A stretch of DNA of 64,000 nt from Aureococcus anophagefferens (GCF_000186865.1 NW_008705564.1:2166839-2230838); one strand, 5' to 3'; shown: positions 46,867 through 56,811, counted from the stretch's first letter. Made by a program: numbers and translations. The notes: generated by a model not told the origin, from the sequence alone.

Positions 46867-48282
46867 CTAGACGAGGCGGCCGCCGCGGACGAAGCCGAAG
46901 AAAACGGCGAACTCGGAGGCGTAGATGGCCGCCGCGAGCGCGAAGCAGGCCCGGAAGGAGCCCGTCGCCTCGAGGACCCGGCCCGTGACGACGTTCGCGA
47001 CGATGCCGACGAAGACGCCGACCGTGTTCGTGAAGCCGAGGATCTTGCCCGAGGAGCTCGGCGCGACGTCGGCGATGTGGGCGTGGTAGCCCGCGGAGGA
47101 GAAGGAGTGGGCCCCGAGGGCGAGGACGAGGCACGCGACGGCGACGCCCGCGTCCGCCACGCCGCCGAGGGCGAGGAGCGCGGCCGCGGGGATTAAGGAC
47201 GAGATCGCGATCATGAGCCGCCGCACGTCGAAGGGCGCCCAGCCCTCGGCGATGAGCCTCGTCGCCGCCTGGCCGCCGACCTTGGACCCGAGCGCCATCG
47301 TGACCATGGGCAGCGCGCTCAGCCCCGCGGACTTGGACAGCTCGAGGCCGAGCTCCTGCGAGAAGTACGTCGGCAGCCACGCCTGCATGAAGAAGAAGGA
47401 CCAGTTGAGGCAGTTGTGGACGTGCGTGAGCGCCGCGAGCTGGCCGACCTGGCGCAGCGAGAGGCCGCCGGACGGCGACGACGCGGCCGCGGGCGCGTCG
47501 TCCTCGGGCGGGTCGTGCTTCGCCGCGATCGATTTCGCGAGCGCGAGCCCGCCGGCGCCCCAGGCCAGGCCCGCCGCGCCGCCGCCGACCATGAGCGCCC
47601 GCCACCCGAGCACGGGGATCAGGCCGCCGAGCAGCAGGCCGGCGGCGTTGCCCGCGTTGAAGAAGACGAAGACGTCGGCGATGCCGCTCGACCGCTTCGC
47701 GAGCGGCAGCCACCGCGACACGACCGCGAGCGATCCGGGCAGCGCCGGCCCGCTCGCGAGCCCGAAGAGCAGCCGCAGGGCGACGAGCGCCGCGACGGGC
47801 GCCGGCGACGCCGCCGCGACGGGCATGAGCGCGACCGCGACGGACCACGCGGCGAGGCACGCGAGCATGACCGGCGCGCCGCCCAAACGGTCCGCGATGG
47901 CGCCGCCGGGCGCGTTCGTGAGCGCGTAGCCCGCCAGGTACGCCGACTGGAGCACGCCGACCGTCGACGCGCCGAGGCCGAGCTCCTTCTGGATGGGCAC
48001 GATTCCGACGCTGAAGAGGCTGCGGTGCACGCTCACGAAGAGCATGACGACCGCGCCGAGCAGCACGAGCGTGCCGCCGGGCTCGCCCGACGCGCCGCCG
48101 CGGAGCTCGGCGGCGGGCGGCGCGTCGTCGCCGGCCGCGGGCGTCGCCGCGGCGACGAGCGCGTGCGTCGTCGGTGCGTGGAGCGTGTGGCGCGTCCGGA
48201 GGCCCTTGGGGCGCAGCGCCGGCAGGCTGTAGGCGCTGCCGGCGCAGACGCCCAACGCGACGAGCAGCAAGCGCTTCGACAT
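46867..48282 (-). CDS. MFS transporter, SLC17/anion-transporter-like
   Basis: ATG 48282 to TAG 46867, 471 residues. A leader peptide (MSKRLLLVALGVCAGSAYS) precedes 12 predicted membrane helices. MFS landmarks: VHRSLFSVGIVPIQKELG in helix 1, the GGAIADRLGG motif A, LRLLFGLASGPALPGSLAVVSRW in helix 4, and LNWSFFFMQAWLPTYFSQELG in the second half. The SLC17/PHT4 group carries phosphate, nucleotide or organic anions. The leader may indicate plastid or secretory targeting. Substrate unassigned. Confidence 0.85.
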   Translation of the reverse strand: MSKRLLLVALGVCAGSAYSLPALRPKGLRTRHTLHAPTTHALVAAATPAAGDDAPPAAELRGGASGEPGGTLVLLGAVVMLFVSVHRSLFSVGIVPIQKELGLGASTVGVLQSAYLAGYALTNAPGGAIADRLGGAPVMLACLAAWSVAVALMPVAAASPAPVAALVALRLLFGLASGPALPGSLAVVSRWLPLAKRSSGIADVFVFFNAGNAAGLLLGGLIPVLGWRALMVGGGAAGLAWGAGGLALAKSIAAKHDPPEDDAPAAASSPSGGLSLRQVGQLAALTHVHNCLNWSFFFMQAWLPTYFSQELGLELSKSAGLSALPMVTMALGSKVGGQAATRLIAEGWAPFDVRRLMIAISSLIPAAALLALGGVADAGVAVACLVLALGAHSFSSAGYHAHIADVAPSSSGKILGFTNTVGVFVGIVANVVTGRVLEATGSFRACFALAAAIYASEFAVFFGFVRGGRLV

Positions 48283-48433
48283 GATGCTTGCTACTCCGTG
48301 CTACTCCGCGTTGATGCACGAGACTGCACGACGCCTCTGGCGTTTGGGGGCGCTCTGGCGTTTAAGGTTGTGGAAGTGCAATAAGATTCAACATAGCTTC
48401 AACAATTTATGTTGAACACCGGCGAACCACCCG

Positions 48434-49702
48434 TTACGACACCCCCCGCGCAGCGGCGACGATGCGCTCCGACGCGAGGCGCGCGCCGGCGAGGTTCCGC
48501 GCGGACGGCCCGAGCTCGAGCTCCGCGAGCGCGCCGGCGACGTAGAGCGCGCCCGACCCGCGGTCGTGCCAGCGGAGCTTCGCGTCCGGGACGGGGTAGC
48601 CGCAGGGCGCGAGCGCCGCGCCGAGGCCGCGGGCGGCGGCGTCGACGAGCGGCCGCGCCGGCGGCCCGGCGCCGAAGCCCGTCGCGAGGACGACGCGTTC
48701 CGCTGCGACGGCGGCGCCCGTCGTCAGCTCGAGGACGACGCCGCCCGCCGCGTCGCGCAGCGCCGCGACGTCCGCCTCGTGCCAGCGGACGTCGCCGGAC
48801 GCGATCGCGTACTTGAGCCCGCGCCGGCCGCGGCTCGCGGCCGCGGGCACCGTGCCGCTGCGCCGCTCCCGCCGGACGACGCGCCGCCGCTCGGCGACGT
48901 CGGCGATGCCGGCGAAGCTCACCTGGCGGTCCGTGGGCCCCTTGCCCATGAGCCGCCGCGCGGCGGCCGTGGCCATCCAGTCCTGGTGCGTGTCGAACTG
49001 CTGCTCGCGCAGGCCGTGGCGGCAGACGACGTCGACGCGCCCGCCGAGCCGCAGGGCCAGGTGCGCGGCCGAGAGGCCGCCGCCGACGACGGCGACGCGG
49101 CCGCCGCCGAGCGCGAAGCCGTCGTCGAAGACGTGCGAGACCGCCGCGGAGCCTCGGGCCCAGGCCGGGTACGCCGGCGCGCCGCCGCCGACCGCGAGCA
49201 CGACGTTCGCCGCGCGCAGGGTCTCGTCGCCGCCGGCGCGCCGCACGGTGACCGCGTAGGCGTCGCCGGCGTCGGCGACGGCCACGACTTCGCCGCGGCG
49301 GTGCGCCGCGGCGAGGCCGTGCGCGTCCACCAGAAAGTCGCAGTGGTCGTTGAAGACGTCGAGGCGCGGCCGCGCGTAGTCCGGCGCGAAGGGCGGCTCG
49401 CGCTTATCGATTCGAGGCGCGTGGGCTTCCGCGTGGCGCAGGAGCTCGCGCTCGCCGTCGCCGAGGTGCAGCGACGCCGGCGACCGCAGGTAGCGCATGC
49501 CCGTGTTTTCGGCGCGCGTCTTCCACTTGCGCAGCAGCGCGTCCTCGTCGTCGACGATGCAGACGTCGTCGAGGGCCAGGCCGTCGACCTCGCGCAGGAG
49601 CCGGCCGGCGACGTGCACGCCCTGCGGGCCGCCGCCGACGACGAGCCACTGGAAGGACGCTGTGGTCGCGAGGAGGCTCGAGAGGAGCAGGGCGCGCGCC
49701 AT
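48434..49702 (-). CDS. FAD/NAD(P)-dependent monooxygenase-like flavoprotein
   Basis: ATG 49702 to TGA 48434, 422 residues. A short leader (MARALLLSSLLATTAS) precedes the FAD-binding VVGGGPQGVHVAGRLL, then LRKWKTRAENTGMRYLRSP. The NAD(P) site follows (VAVVGGGLSAAHLALRLGG), then VVLATGFGAG and a terminal YVAGALAELELGPSARNLAGA. The order resembles lysine/ornithine N-hydroxylases and related flavin monooxygenases. Substrate cannot be assigned. It is divergent to the PQ-loop gene with an 84-bp spacer. Confidence 0.8.
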   Translation of the reverse strand: MARALLLSSLLATTASFQWLVVGGGPQGVHVAGRLLREVDGLALDDVCIVDDEDALLRKWKTRAENTGMRYLRSPASLHLGDGERELLRHAEAHAPRIDKREPPFAPDYARPRLDVFNDHCDFLVDAHGLAAAHRRGEVVAVADAGDAYAVTVRRAGGDETLRAANVVLAVGGGAPAYPAWARGSAAVSHVFDDGFALGGGRVAVVGGGLSAAHLALRLGGRVDVVCRHGLREQQFDTHQDWMATAAARRLMGKGPTDRQVSFAGIADVAERRRVVRRERRSGTVPAAASRGRRGLKYAIASGDVRWHEADVAALRDAAGGVVLELTTGAAVAAERVVLATGFGAGPPARPLVDAAARGLGAALAPCGYPVPDAKLRWHDRGSGALYVAGALAELELGPSARNLAGARLASERIVAAARGVS

Positions 49703-49786
49703 GTGCGGCTACGGCTTCAAACTCGGAGGGCTAGTGCGGCCATCGTCGTAGCACGCGCACTCAACATCGATTCGTTGTTGCCTTCA

Positions 49787-50834
49787 ATGATGCCTCGGAA
49801 ACGCTGCCCGATTGCGATGTCGAGCGTCGCGTGCGTCGACGCGGACACGGACGTGGGCACGGCGGGTATCGTCGTGGGCGTCCTGCTCGTCGTGGGGACC
49901 ATCCTGACGCCGCTGCCGCAGTTCGCCAAGATTCTGCGGCATAACTCAGCAGAGGGCGTGAGCCTGCCGACGCTGTCGTTCATCGTCGCCTACCAGGCGG
50001 CGTGCGCGGCCGGCATCGTCCAGCGTCCTGCGGCTTCGAGAGCTTTTTGACCGGGACGACGTCCTGCGGCCGCGACGATTTTCGAGAGCTTTTGACCGGG
50101 ACAACGAAGGACCATCGTCGCGTTCGGTAGGCATCGTCGTCGTCAAGTTCCGCATCATGCGCGCGTGCGCCTCGGTCGCGTGCCTCGCGCAGCTCCTCGA
50201 CCTCGCGCAGCAGCTCGCCTGCTGCTTCGCGTACGCCGCCCTCGTCCGCGTCGTCGCGGCGCTCGAGCGGGACCGCGCGAAGCGGCGCGGCGCCGCGGCG
50301 TCCGTCGCGTTCGCCGCCGCCGCGCTCGCCGCGGCGGTCGCCGTGTCCCTCGGCGGCGCGTGCCGGAGCGTCGCGCTCTACATGGGCGGCGCGATGTCGC
50401 TGCTGAGCTCGCTGTGCGTCGTCGTCGCCTACGTGCCGCAGCTCGCCGAGACGTGGCGCCGCGGGAACAGCGGCGCGCTGTCCTACGCGACGTACAACCT
50501 GAGCATCGTCGGCTGCGGGATCATCTTCGCGAACGACTGCTTCCTGGACCGGGACCCCTGGCCCGCGTGGCTCCCGAGCGCCGTCGCGGGCCTCGTCCAG
50601 CTCGCGATCGTCGGCGTCGCCGCATTCCTCGACGCGCGGGGGCGGGGGGGAGGCCGCGCCGCCGGTCGCGCCCCCGCCGCGGAGGGCGCGCGACGACGGC
50701 GCGTGCTAGCGAGTTACCCGCCGTCGTCGTCCTCGGCGTCCCGGGTCTTCGCCGGGTGGAGGTCGCGCCAGAAGTTGAGGATCACGGACGGCCCGAGCGA
50801 CGCGACCGCGTGCCACCAGCCCGCGGGCACGTAG
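49787..50834 (+). CDS. PQ-loop repeat membrane protein
   Basis: Exons 49787-50024 and 50131-50834 give 313 residues. Two PQ-loop motifs: LTPLPQFAKILRHNSAEGVS and VVAYVPQLAETWRRGNSGAL, each with Pro-Gln at a membrane helix end, plus about six further hydrophobic segments. PQ-loop proteins move small molecules such as cystine, amino acids or sugars across membranes. The C-terminal tail after residue ~270 is Arg/Gly-rich and overlaps the opposite-strand JmjC gene by ~120 bp, so the real stop may be earlier. The intron is a family F introner. Confidence 0.78.
50021..50130 (+). mobile_element. Introner, family F copy 3 with internal tandem duplication (intron 50025-50130)
   Basis: 110 bp, start CAGC|GTCCTGCGGC, end TTCGGTAG, perfect duplications GCATCGTC (50013-50020, 50131-50138). 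The 5' part (GTCCTGCGGC, TTCGAGAG, TTTTTGACCGGGAC) is repeated in tandem, making it about 30 bp longer than other copies. Confidence 0.9.
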
Positions 50835-53417
50835 AGCGCGTCGCCCGCGCCTACGACGACGTCGAGGCAGTCGCACCGCAGGCCCGGGTCGGCGAGGAAG
50901 GCGTCGGAGAAGGGGTGGGCGTCGAGGCCCGCGACGGTGAAGAGCGGCGCGTTCGCCGGCTGTAGGTTCCGCGCGCACCGCGGCCTGGGCAGCACAAGAG
51001 TGATTCAACGTCGCTTCAAAGTGGGTGTTCCGCGCGCGTGCGTTCCGGAAAAAGCATCTACGCTTCGAGACCGTTCCGAGAGATGATCGCTCGTCCAAAA
51101 ATCAGCCAAAACGAGTGGAAAACGGCCGAGATATGAGCCTTTGAAGTTGGGAATTTCGCTCTCTTTTGCTGCCCTGACCGCGGCGGGAAGAGCCGGAGCC
51201 GCTTGGACCCGGCGAGCACGAGGAGCACGTTCTCGAGGGGGTCGACGTGGGCGCCCGTGACGGCGCCGCCCGGGGCGACGTAGGCGAAGAGCCCCCGCGC
51301 GTGCGGCGCGCCGAAGCACGCCGCGGCCGCGTCGACGAACGCGGGTTCGCCCCGGTCCTGCGCCTTGCCTGCGCGAACATCTTCCATGTGAGCGACGGTT
51401 TCGACGCGACCTCTTCGGCCGTGCCTCGAGGACTCGAGGAGAGCCATCGATGCGTCCAAAAATCAGCCGAATCGACTCGGCCTCGAGAGGTTCGAAGTTC
51501 GGTCGGGACCCCGGCGGTCGGTTTCCGCGCCGCGCGTCGCGGAGCACGGCCCGCACGTCGTCGTCGAGCTCCGGCAGGTGGTCCGCGAGGGGGATCTTCG
51601 CCGCGTAGAAGGCCGCGGCCTCGCCCGCGGCGTCCGCGCGGCGCCGCTCCGCGAGCGCGGCCGCGAGCGGCGCGCGCGCCGTCGCCGAGCTCGCGAAGAC
51701 CTGGGCGGGAAAAGAGTGATGCAACGTCGCTTCAACGTGAGTGTTCCGCGCGCGCGCGTTCCGGGGAAAGCATCCACGCTTCGAGGCCGTTCCAAGGGAT
51801 GATCGCTCGTCCAAAAGTCAGCCAAAACGAGTGGAAAACGGCCGAGATAGGAAGTTGGAAATTTCGCTCTCTTTTCCCGCCCCGGCGAAGACGCGGCCCG
51901 CGGCGGCCCCGCCGCCGTCGACGTAGGCGCCCCGCACGCCGACGGCCCGGTGGCCGCAGCGTTTCGCGAGGTAGGCGTCGTCGCCGAGGTCGGCCCACTG
52001 GACGCCACTATCGAAACGATGTTCGACGTCCGCGGCTCCGCAGACGACGCAGGGCTCGTGGCGCCGGACGAACCCCCGGAACGCGGCGAGGTCCCGCGCG
52101 TCGACGGCGCCGACGCCGCGCCCGGCGAAGTCGCGGTGGCGCCCCCAGAGCCGCGGCGGCAGGCCCCGGGCCGCCAGGTTCGCGTGGCACCTGTGTGGAA
52201 ATCAACCGCTGGTTTGGGGGGTCCCCGCCAAACTTCAGAACTCTCTATCTCAATCACATCGAAGTCGATTCGGCTGATTTTTGGACGGATCGATTGCTCT
52301 CGTCGAGTTCTCGAAGCACAGCGAAAGAGTCTTGTCCAAATCGTTCGATGACGCGCACATTGAAGTCTGGTTGAATATTTGATTTCCACACAGCGTGGCA
52401 CCGGAGCACTCGGAGCTCGACGCCGGCGTCCGCGAGAGCCCGGAGCGCGGCCCTCGCGCGCGGCGACGCGACGCGCCGCGCGGCGGCGTCGCCGGCGCGC
52501 TTCGCCAGGGCCGCCTCGCAGCGCGCGACGCCGTTGCGCGTCGCGACGGCGCCGCAGGTCTGGCGCCAGAGCGGCGACGCCGCGACGTACGAATGGATGG
52601 CCTCGGACCGCGGCGCGAGATCCGCGAAGCGCACCCAGCCGGCCACGGGCGCCTCGACGCGCGCCCAGTCCGGGCCGTCCCAGGCCGTCGCCGTGACGCG
52701 CTTGTGCCGCGGCAGCGCGCCCGCGGCGACGCCGCGCGGCGACGCGAAGACGACGGCCTCGTCCGCCGCGACGACGTACGCGCCGCCGCCGGGCGCGGGC
52801 GGGGGCGTCGCGTAGTGCAACTCCGGCGACGCGCCGTCCTCGAAGAGGTGTTCGATGGCCCGGGCGACGCCCTCGGCGACGGCGTCCAGCGCGCCGCCGT
52901 CGGCCGCGAGCCACGCGGCACCGGGGAACCGCCGCGCGGCCGCGGCGGCGAGCCGCGCGACGGCGTCCGCGGCCAACAAACCGCCGTCGAAGCGCGCCGC
53001 GGACCGCCGCAGGCGCGGCACGTAGGCCTCGAGGAGCGGCTCCAGGAGCGCGGACGCGCCGCCGCCCTCGGCGAGCGCCGCGAGCGCGGCCGCGACGCTG
53101 CGGACGCGCCGCGCGCCGTCGGCCGCGTTCGCCGGCACGCGGCCGCACTGGGCCCGGGCGAAGGGCTCGACGATGGCCGCGAGGTCGTCGCCGAGGGCCG
53201 GTGTTTCCGCGATGGCGCCGAGCGCCGCGGCGGCGGCGCGCTCCAGGGCCGGCTCGGGCCGCCGCAGGGCCGTCAGGAGCGTCGCCGTCGCCGTCGCGAG
53301 GGACGCCCGGTCGACGCGCGGCGCCTCGCGGGCCCAGAACGCCACGGCGGCGAGCGCGTCCGCCTCGTCGCCGTCGCGCACGGCGGCCATGCAGGCCCTC
53401 CACCGCGACTTGTCCAT
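50714..53417 (-). CDS. JmjC (cupin_8) domain protein, five exons, all introns introners
   Basis: Exons 53417-52390, 52190-51881, 51700-51529, 51368-51173 and 50984-50714 total 658 residues. The first ~230 residues are HEAT/ARM-like helices (LEPLLEAYVPRLRRSAA). A small SH3-like segment follows (YVVAADEAVVFASP to AGWVRFADLAP). Exon 2 has a Cys/His pattern (HEPCVVCGAADVEHRFD, YLAKRCGHRAVGV). The JmjC barrel holds YAAKIPLADHLPEL, GLFAYVAPGGAVTGAHVDPLENVLLVLAGSK (HxD iron ligands), RLRLFPP, and LYVPAGWWHAVASLG (distal His). JmjC proteins are Fe(II)/2-oxoglutarate oxygenases that hydroxylate or demethylate proteins or RNA. The cupin_8 layout is typical of hydroxylase-like members. Target unknown. 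Confidence 0.85.
50985..51176 (-). mobile_element. Introner, family A copy 6 (GC-AG intron 51172-50985)
   Basis: 192 bp, perfect duplications ACCGCGGC (50977-50984, 51177-51184). Termini CAGGGCAGC and GCTGCCCAG vary one base symmetrically from the family type. Sense orientation, phase 2. Confidence 0.92.
51369..51532 (-). mobile_element. Introner, eroded family D/B-like (GC-AG intron 51528-51369)
   Basis: A 164-bp element, start CGGC|GCGGAAACCGACC, end GTTCGCGCAG, with imperfect flanks GCGACGCG and GCAAGGCG (6 of 8). The inside keeps the family B blocks TTCGGCTGATTTTTGGACG and CTCGAGGCACGGCC, but the termini no longer match. An old insertion by inference. Phase 1. Confidence 0.75.
51701..51884 (-). 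mobile_element. Introner, family A copy 7 (GC-AG intron 51880-51701)
   Basis: 184 bp, perfect duplications GCGAAGAC (51693-51700, 51885-51892). Termini CGGGGCGGGAAAAG and TTTTCCCGCCCAG. Eight bases shorter than other family A copies because of an internal deletion after GGCCGAGATAGG. Phase 0. Confidence 0.9.
52191..52393 (-). mobile_element. Introner, family B copy 3, reverse orientation (GT-AG intron 52389-52191)
   Basis: 203 bp, inverted termini CTGTGTGGAAATC and GATTTCCACACAG, perfect duplications CGTGGCAC (52183-52190, 52394-52401). Opposite orientation to copies 1 and 2 relative to its gene, still GT-AG. Phase 2. Confidence 0.93.
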
Positions 53418-53489
53418 CTCGTCGTGGCCACCTGGGCTGCTATCGGGCTGCTCGAGCAGGTTCCTCAAAGTTGCAGGCGTCTAGACGGG

Positions 53490-54764
53490 ATGCGTCGAAC
53501 TCGGTGGCTCGGTTTGGCCTTCGTCGCGGAGGTCGCGGGCTGGGGCGGCCTCCGGCGGCCGACGATGCGTCCGACTTTAGTTGGACTGGCCTTCGTCGCG
53601 GAGGTCGCGGGCTGGGGCGGCCTCCGGCGGCCGCCGCGCGCCGGGGTGCGCGCGCCGCGCGCCTGGGTCGTGCGGCGCCTCGCGCTCGCCGACGCGTTCG
53701 ACGACGAGCTGCCGCTCGAGCCCGTCAAGTGGGAGGCCGCGGCGCGCTACCGGTGCGAGGAGCTGCGGCGGTCCATCGCCGCGCAGCGCGTGGAGCTCGA
53801 GGGCCTCGAGCGGCGCCTCATCTGCTGCGCGCCGCCGGAGGAGCGGAGCCCCGTCACCGCGCGCGACGTCTGGGGCGCGTTCAGCGGCGCGTTCAGGGAC
53901 AGCTTCAGTGTCTTCCGGCGGCGCTACGACGCGTCGCCGGACCCGACGGCCTTCGTGATCAACGAGACGTCGGCGTCGCTGCGCATTTTAGGCCGGGGCA
54001 TCCTGCTGCCGCCGAAGGAGCGCGACGCGCGGCTGGCGTCGCTCGTCAAGTACAGCCCGCTGCTCGCGGCGCACGCGCCGGGCATCCTGAGCCGATTAGA
54101 CAGATTGGAGAACTACGTGCCGGGCATCATGGACGCCATCCTCGACGGCGACCACCTCGGCGAGATCGAGCCCCACCTCGACGGCATTTTAGACCGCTTC
54201 GACGAGATCGAGCCGCACGTGCCCTGGGTGCTCGACAACATCGACGCGCTCGCGCCCCACGTGGGGGCGCTCATGCGCCACATCGACGAGCTGCTGCTCT
54301 ACGCCGACGAGGAGAAGCAGTGGGCCGACACGTTCCTGCCGTTCCTGCCCTACTTCATCTCGCGGTTGGACGCTTTGGGGCCGCACCTGCCGCTGCTGCG
54401 GCCGCACCTGCGGAAGCTCCAGCCCCACTTCGCGACGCTCGTGCCCTGCCTGGACCGCTGCATCCTGCGGCCGGCGAACTTCGACGTCTCGGCGAACGCG
54501 GACGTGCTCCTCTACTACTTCGGCTGGGCGCTGAGGATTCCGCTCTTGGCGAGATGCCTCGCGGCCTGCCCGGGCGGGCCGCGGCTCATCGCCTTCGCCG
54601 CGCGGCGCCTCCCGCGGCGGCCCGTGCGCGGCTACTGCTCCGACGTCCAGTGCTACCTCTCCTACGAGGTCGGCGCCTACGGCCGCGCCTGGAACGAGCG
54701 CTGGGCCCGCGAGTACTACGCCAACCGCGACGAGGAGTTCCGCGGCGCGGGCGCGGCCATCTGA
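53490..54764 (+). CDS. Unknown helical-repeat protein with duplicated N-terminal leader
   Basis: ATG 53490 to TGA, 424 residues, no intron. The N-terminus contains two tandem copies of a 25-residue hydrophobic leader (LGLAFVAEVAGWGGLRRP), the second with its own ATG at 53565. After a coiled coil (CEELRRSIAAQRVELEGLE) comes a helical array of 20-30 residue units with E-x-x-PH-L/V and LDRLD/IDxL cores: LDRLENYVPGIMDAILD, EIEPHLDGILDRFD, EIEPHVPWVLDNIDAL, APHVGALMRHIDELL, GPHLPLLRPHLRKLQPHF. I know no name for this repeat. The leader could route the protein to plastid or secretory path. Confidence 0.65.
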   Translation: MRRTRWLGLAFVAEVAGWGGLRRPTMRPTLVGLAFVAEVAGWGGLRRPPRAGVRAPRAWVVRRLALADAFDDELPLEPVKWEAAARYRCEELRRSIAAQRVELEGLERRLICCAPPEERSPVTARDVWGAFSGAFRDSFSVFRRRYDASPDPTAFVINETSASLRILGRGILLPPKERDARLASLVKYSPLLAAHAPGILSRLDRLENYVPGIMDAILDGDHLGEIEPHLDGILDRFDEIEPHVPWVLDNIDALAPHVGALMRHIDELLLYADEEKQWADTFLPFLPYFISRLDALGPHLPLLRPHLRKLQPHFATLVPCLDRCILRPANFDVSANADVLLYYFGWALRIPLLARCLAACPGGPRLIAFAARRLPRRPVRGYCSDVQCYLSYEVGAYGRAWNERWAREYYANRDEEFRGAGAAI

Positions 54765-55054
54765 ATAAACATCGGAGAAACACACACCTCCGTGGAGTTC
54801 TGGAGGACTTCTGGAGGTTCAGGCTCGTGTAGCATCAAGGTAAAATTTAGTTCATCACAAGACGCCTACGGCTTACTTGCCCCTGCCGGGGGGGCTTGCC
54901 TGCGGCGCGGCGAGAGCGCGCCCTTCGGGCGCGCTCGCGCGTGCTGAGCCACTCATTCCCGTGTCAATGCTTCCCTCTGCACCGCTTGCGCGACGACAGC
55001 CATTTAATTTTCGTACGGCGGGGGAACCCCCGCGCACAACTCACGCATATATAT

Positions 55055-56720
55055 ATGGATTCAATTGGTAGCCTACTTGCAGCCCAGCCCAGCCAAGAGA
55101 TGGGGCCTCTCGGGCCCCATGCCTACGGCGTCCTCGGGTTCCAGGCGGAGCGCCGCGTCGTCGTCCCCTGCGGCGACGCCTTCGCGGCGGCGACGGCGGA
55201 GCTGCCGCCGCGGTGCGGGCCCGCGGCGCGGCTCCGGGGGCTGCTCCGGCCCGACGAGTGCGCCCGCGTGCTCGCCATCGCGCGGCGCCAGCTCAGCTTC
55301 AACACGACGCCGGACTCGGTGGACGGCCGGCCCACCTTCGAGGCGCCCGTCTTCGACCGCCAGTCGGGCCCGCTGAACCTGCCGCTCTGCCGCGCGCTCG
55401 AGGCGGCGCTCGAGACGCGCGCGGCGCCCTTCCTGCGGCGGCCGGCGTCCCGCGGCCGCGACGATTTTCGAGAGATTTTGACCTTGAAAACTAAGGGAAA
55501 TCGTCACCGACACATCTGGTAGGCGGCGGCGCTTCGGCCACCGGCGGCTCGCCCTCTGCTACGCGCTCGTGCGGCGCTACCTGCCCGGCGAGCGCCGCGT
55601 GCACCCGGCGCACTTCGACGCGCACGCGGCCGTCACTTTGGTCGTCGCGCTCAACGGCCGCGGCGACTACGACGGCGGCTACTACGTGCAGCCCACGTCC
55701 TCGGCGAAGAGCCGCTGCTTCGTCCGGCTCGACGCGGGCGGCGACGCCGTCTGCCACACCTACAAGCTGCGCCACGGCGTCGCGGTCCGCGGCGGCGCGC
55801 GCTACTCGCTCGTGACGTGGTGGAAGCCGTCCGAGGCCGAGTGCGAGGCGGGCACGGCGACGTGGTACGACCGCGACGCGGCCAAGGGCGACGCCGACGC
55901 GTGCTACAACGTCGCCGCGCACAAGATGCGCCTCGCGGGCCGCTACGCGCTCCACGAGCGCCAGCTCGTCGACGCCGCGCGCGACTGGTACGAGCGCGCG
56001 GCCATGCTGGGGTCCTGCGACGCCATGGCGCGCTGCGGCGTCCTCGCGGAGAGCGCCGGCGACCACGTCGTCGCCTGCCGCTGGTTCAAGCTCGGCGCGA
56101 AGCGCGGGTCGGCCCTGGCCATGCGGCGCCTCGCGGCCGCGTTCGCCTCCGGCCGGGGCGCGCGGCGCGACGTCGCCGCGAGCGCGGAGCTGCTCCGCCG
56201 CGCGGCGCGGGACGGCGACGACGCCGAGGCCATGGCGGACCTCGCGTCGCTCCACCACGCCATGGGGCGCGAGAAGCTCGCGCGGCGCTGGCTGCGGCGG
56301 GCCGCGGACCGGGGCCAGCCGGACGCGGCGTGCGCGATCGCGCGGCGGACGCTCGTCGCGGACTCTGCGACGGCCGGCGCGCTCGAGGCCGCGGTCGTGG
56401 CGCTCCGCAACGCCGCGGCGTCCGGCTCGGCGCGGGCCTTCGTCCTCCTCGGCCGGGGCCACCTCGGCCTCTGCTCGCCCGCGGCGCGCGCGCACGTGCC
56501 GCAGTCGCGGCGGTCGGCCTACGAGTGCTTCGCGCGCGCCGCGAGCCGCGGCAGCCGCGAGGCCGAGGCCTTCCTCGCGCGCTTCCTCGTCGGCGACGGG
56601 CCCCGGCGCGACCGGGACCGCGCGCTCTTCCTCGGGGCGCTTCGGAAGCGGCAGAGCGACGACGCGCGGCGGCGGCGCCGCGCGGCGCCCCCGCGCCTCC
56701 TCCTCCTCGCGGCGGCCTAG
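55055..56720 (+). CDS. Prolyl-4-hydroxylase-like oxygenase fused to Sel1-type repeats
   Basis: Exons 55055-55446 and 55523-56720 give 529 residues. The first part has the double-stranded helix fold of P4H-type Fe(II)/2-oxoglutarate oxygenases: LRGLLRPDECARVLAIARR, YLPGERRVHPAHFDAHAAVTLVVALN (H-x-D iron pair), GGYYVQP, and RHGVAVRGGARYSLVTWW (distal His and 2OG Arg). The second part consists of repeated helical pairs of Sel1 type (KGDADACYNVAAHKM, ARDWYERAAMLGSCDAMAR, VVACRWFKLGAKRGSALAMR, ARRWLRRAADRGQPDAACA). P4Hs hydroxylate proline. Sel1 arrays bind partners. The intron is a family F introner. Confidence 0.82.
55443..55522 (+). mobile_element. Introner, family F copy 4 (intron 55447-55522)
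   Basis: 80 bp, start CGGC|GTCCCGCGGCC, end TCTGGTAG, perfect duplications GCGGCGGC (55435-55442, 55523-55530). Phase 2. Confidence 0.9.
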
Positions 56721-56811
56721 GCGCGGGGACCGTGCGACTTAGGCGGCCCCCGTTCCGGGAACGAGGGGAGGGGGGGGAGCGCCGCCGTCCTCCTGGAGGG
56801 AGCAACGGCCC

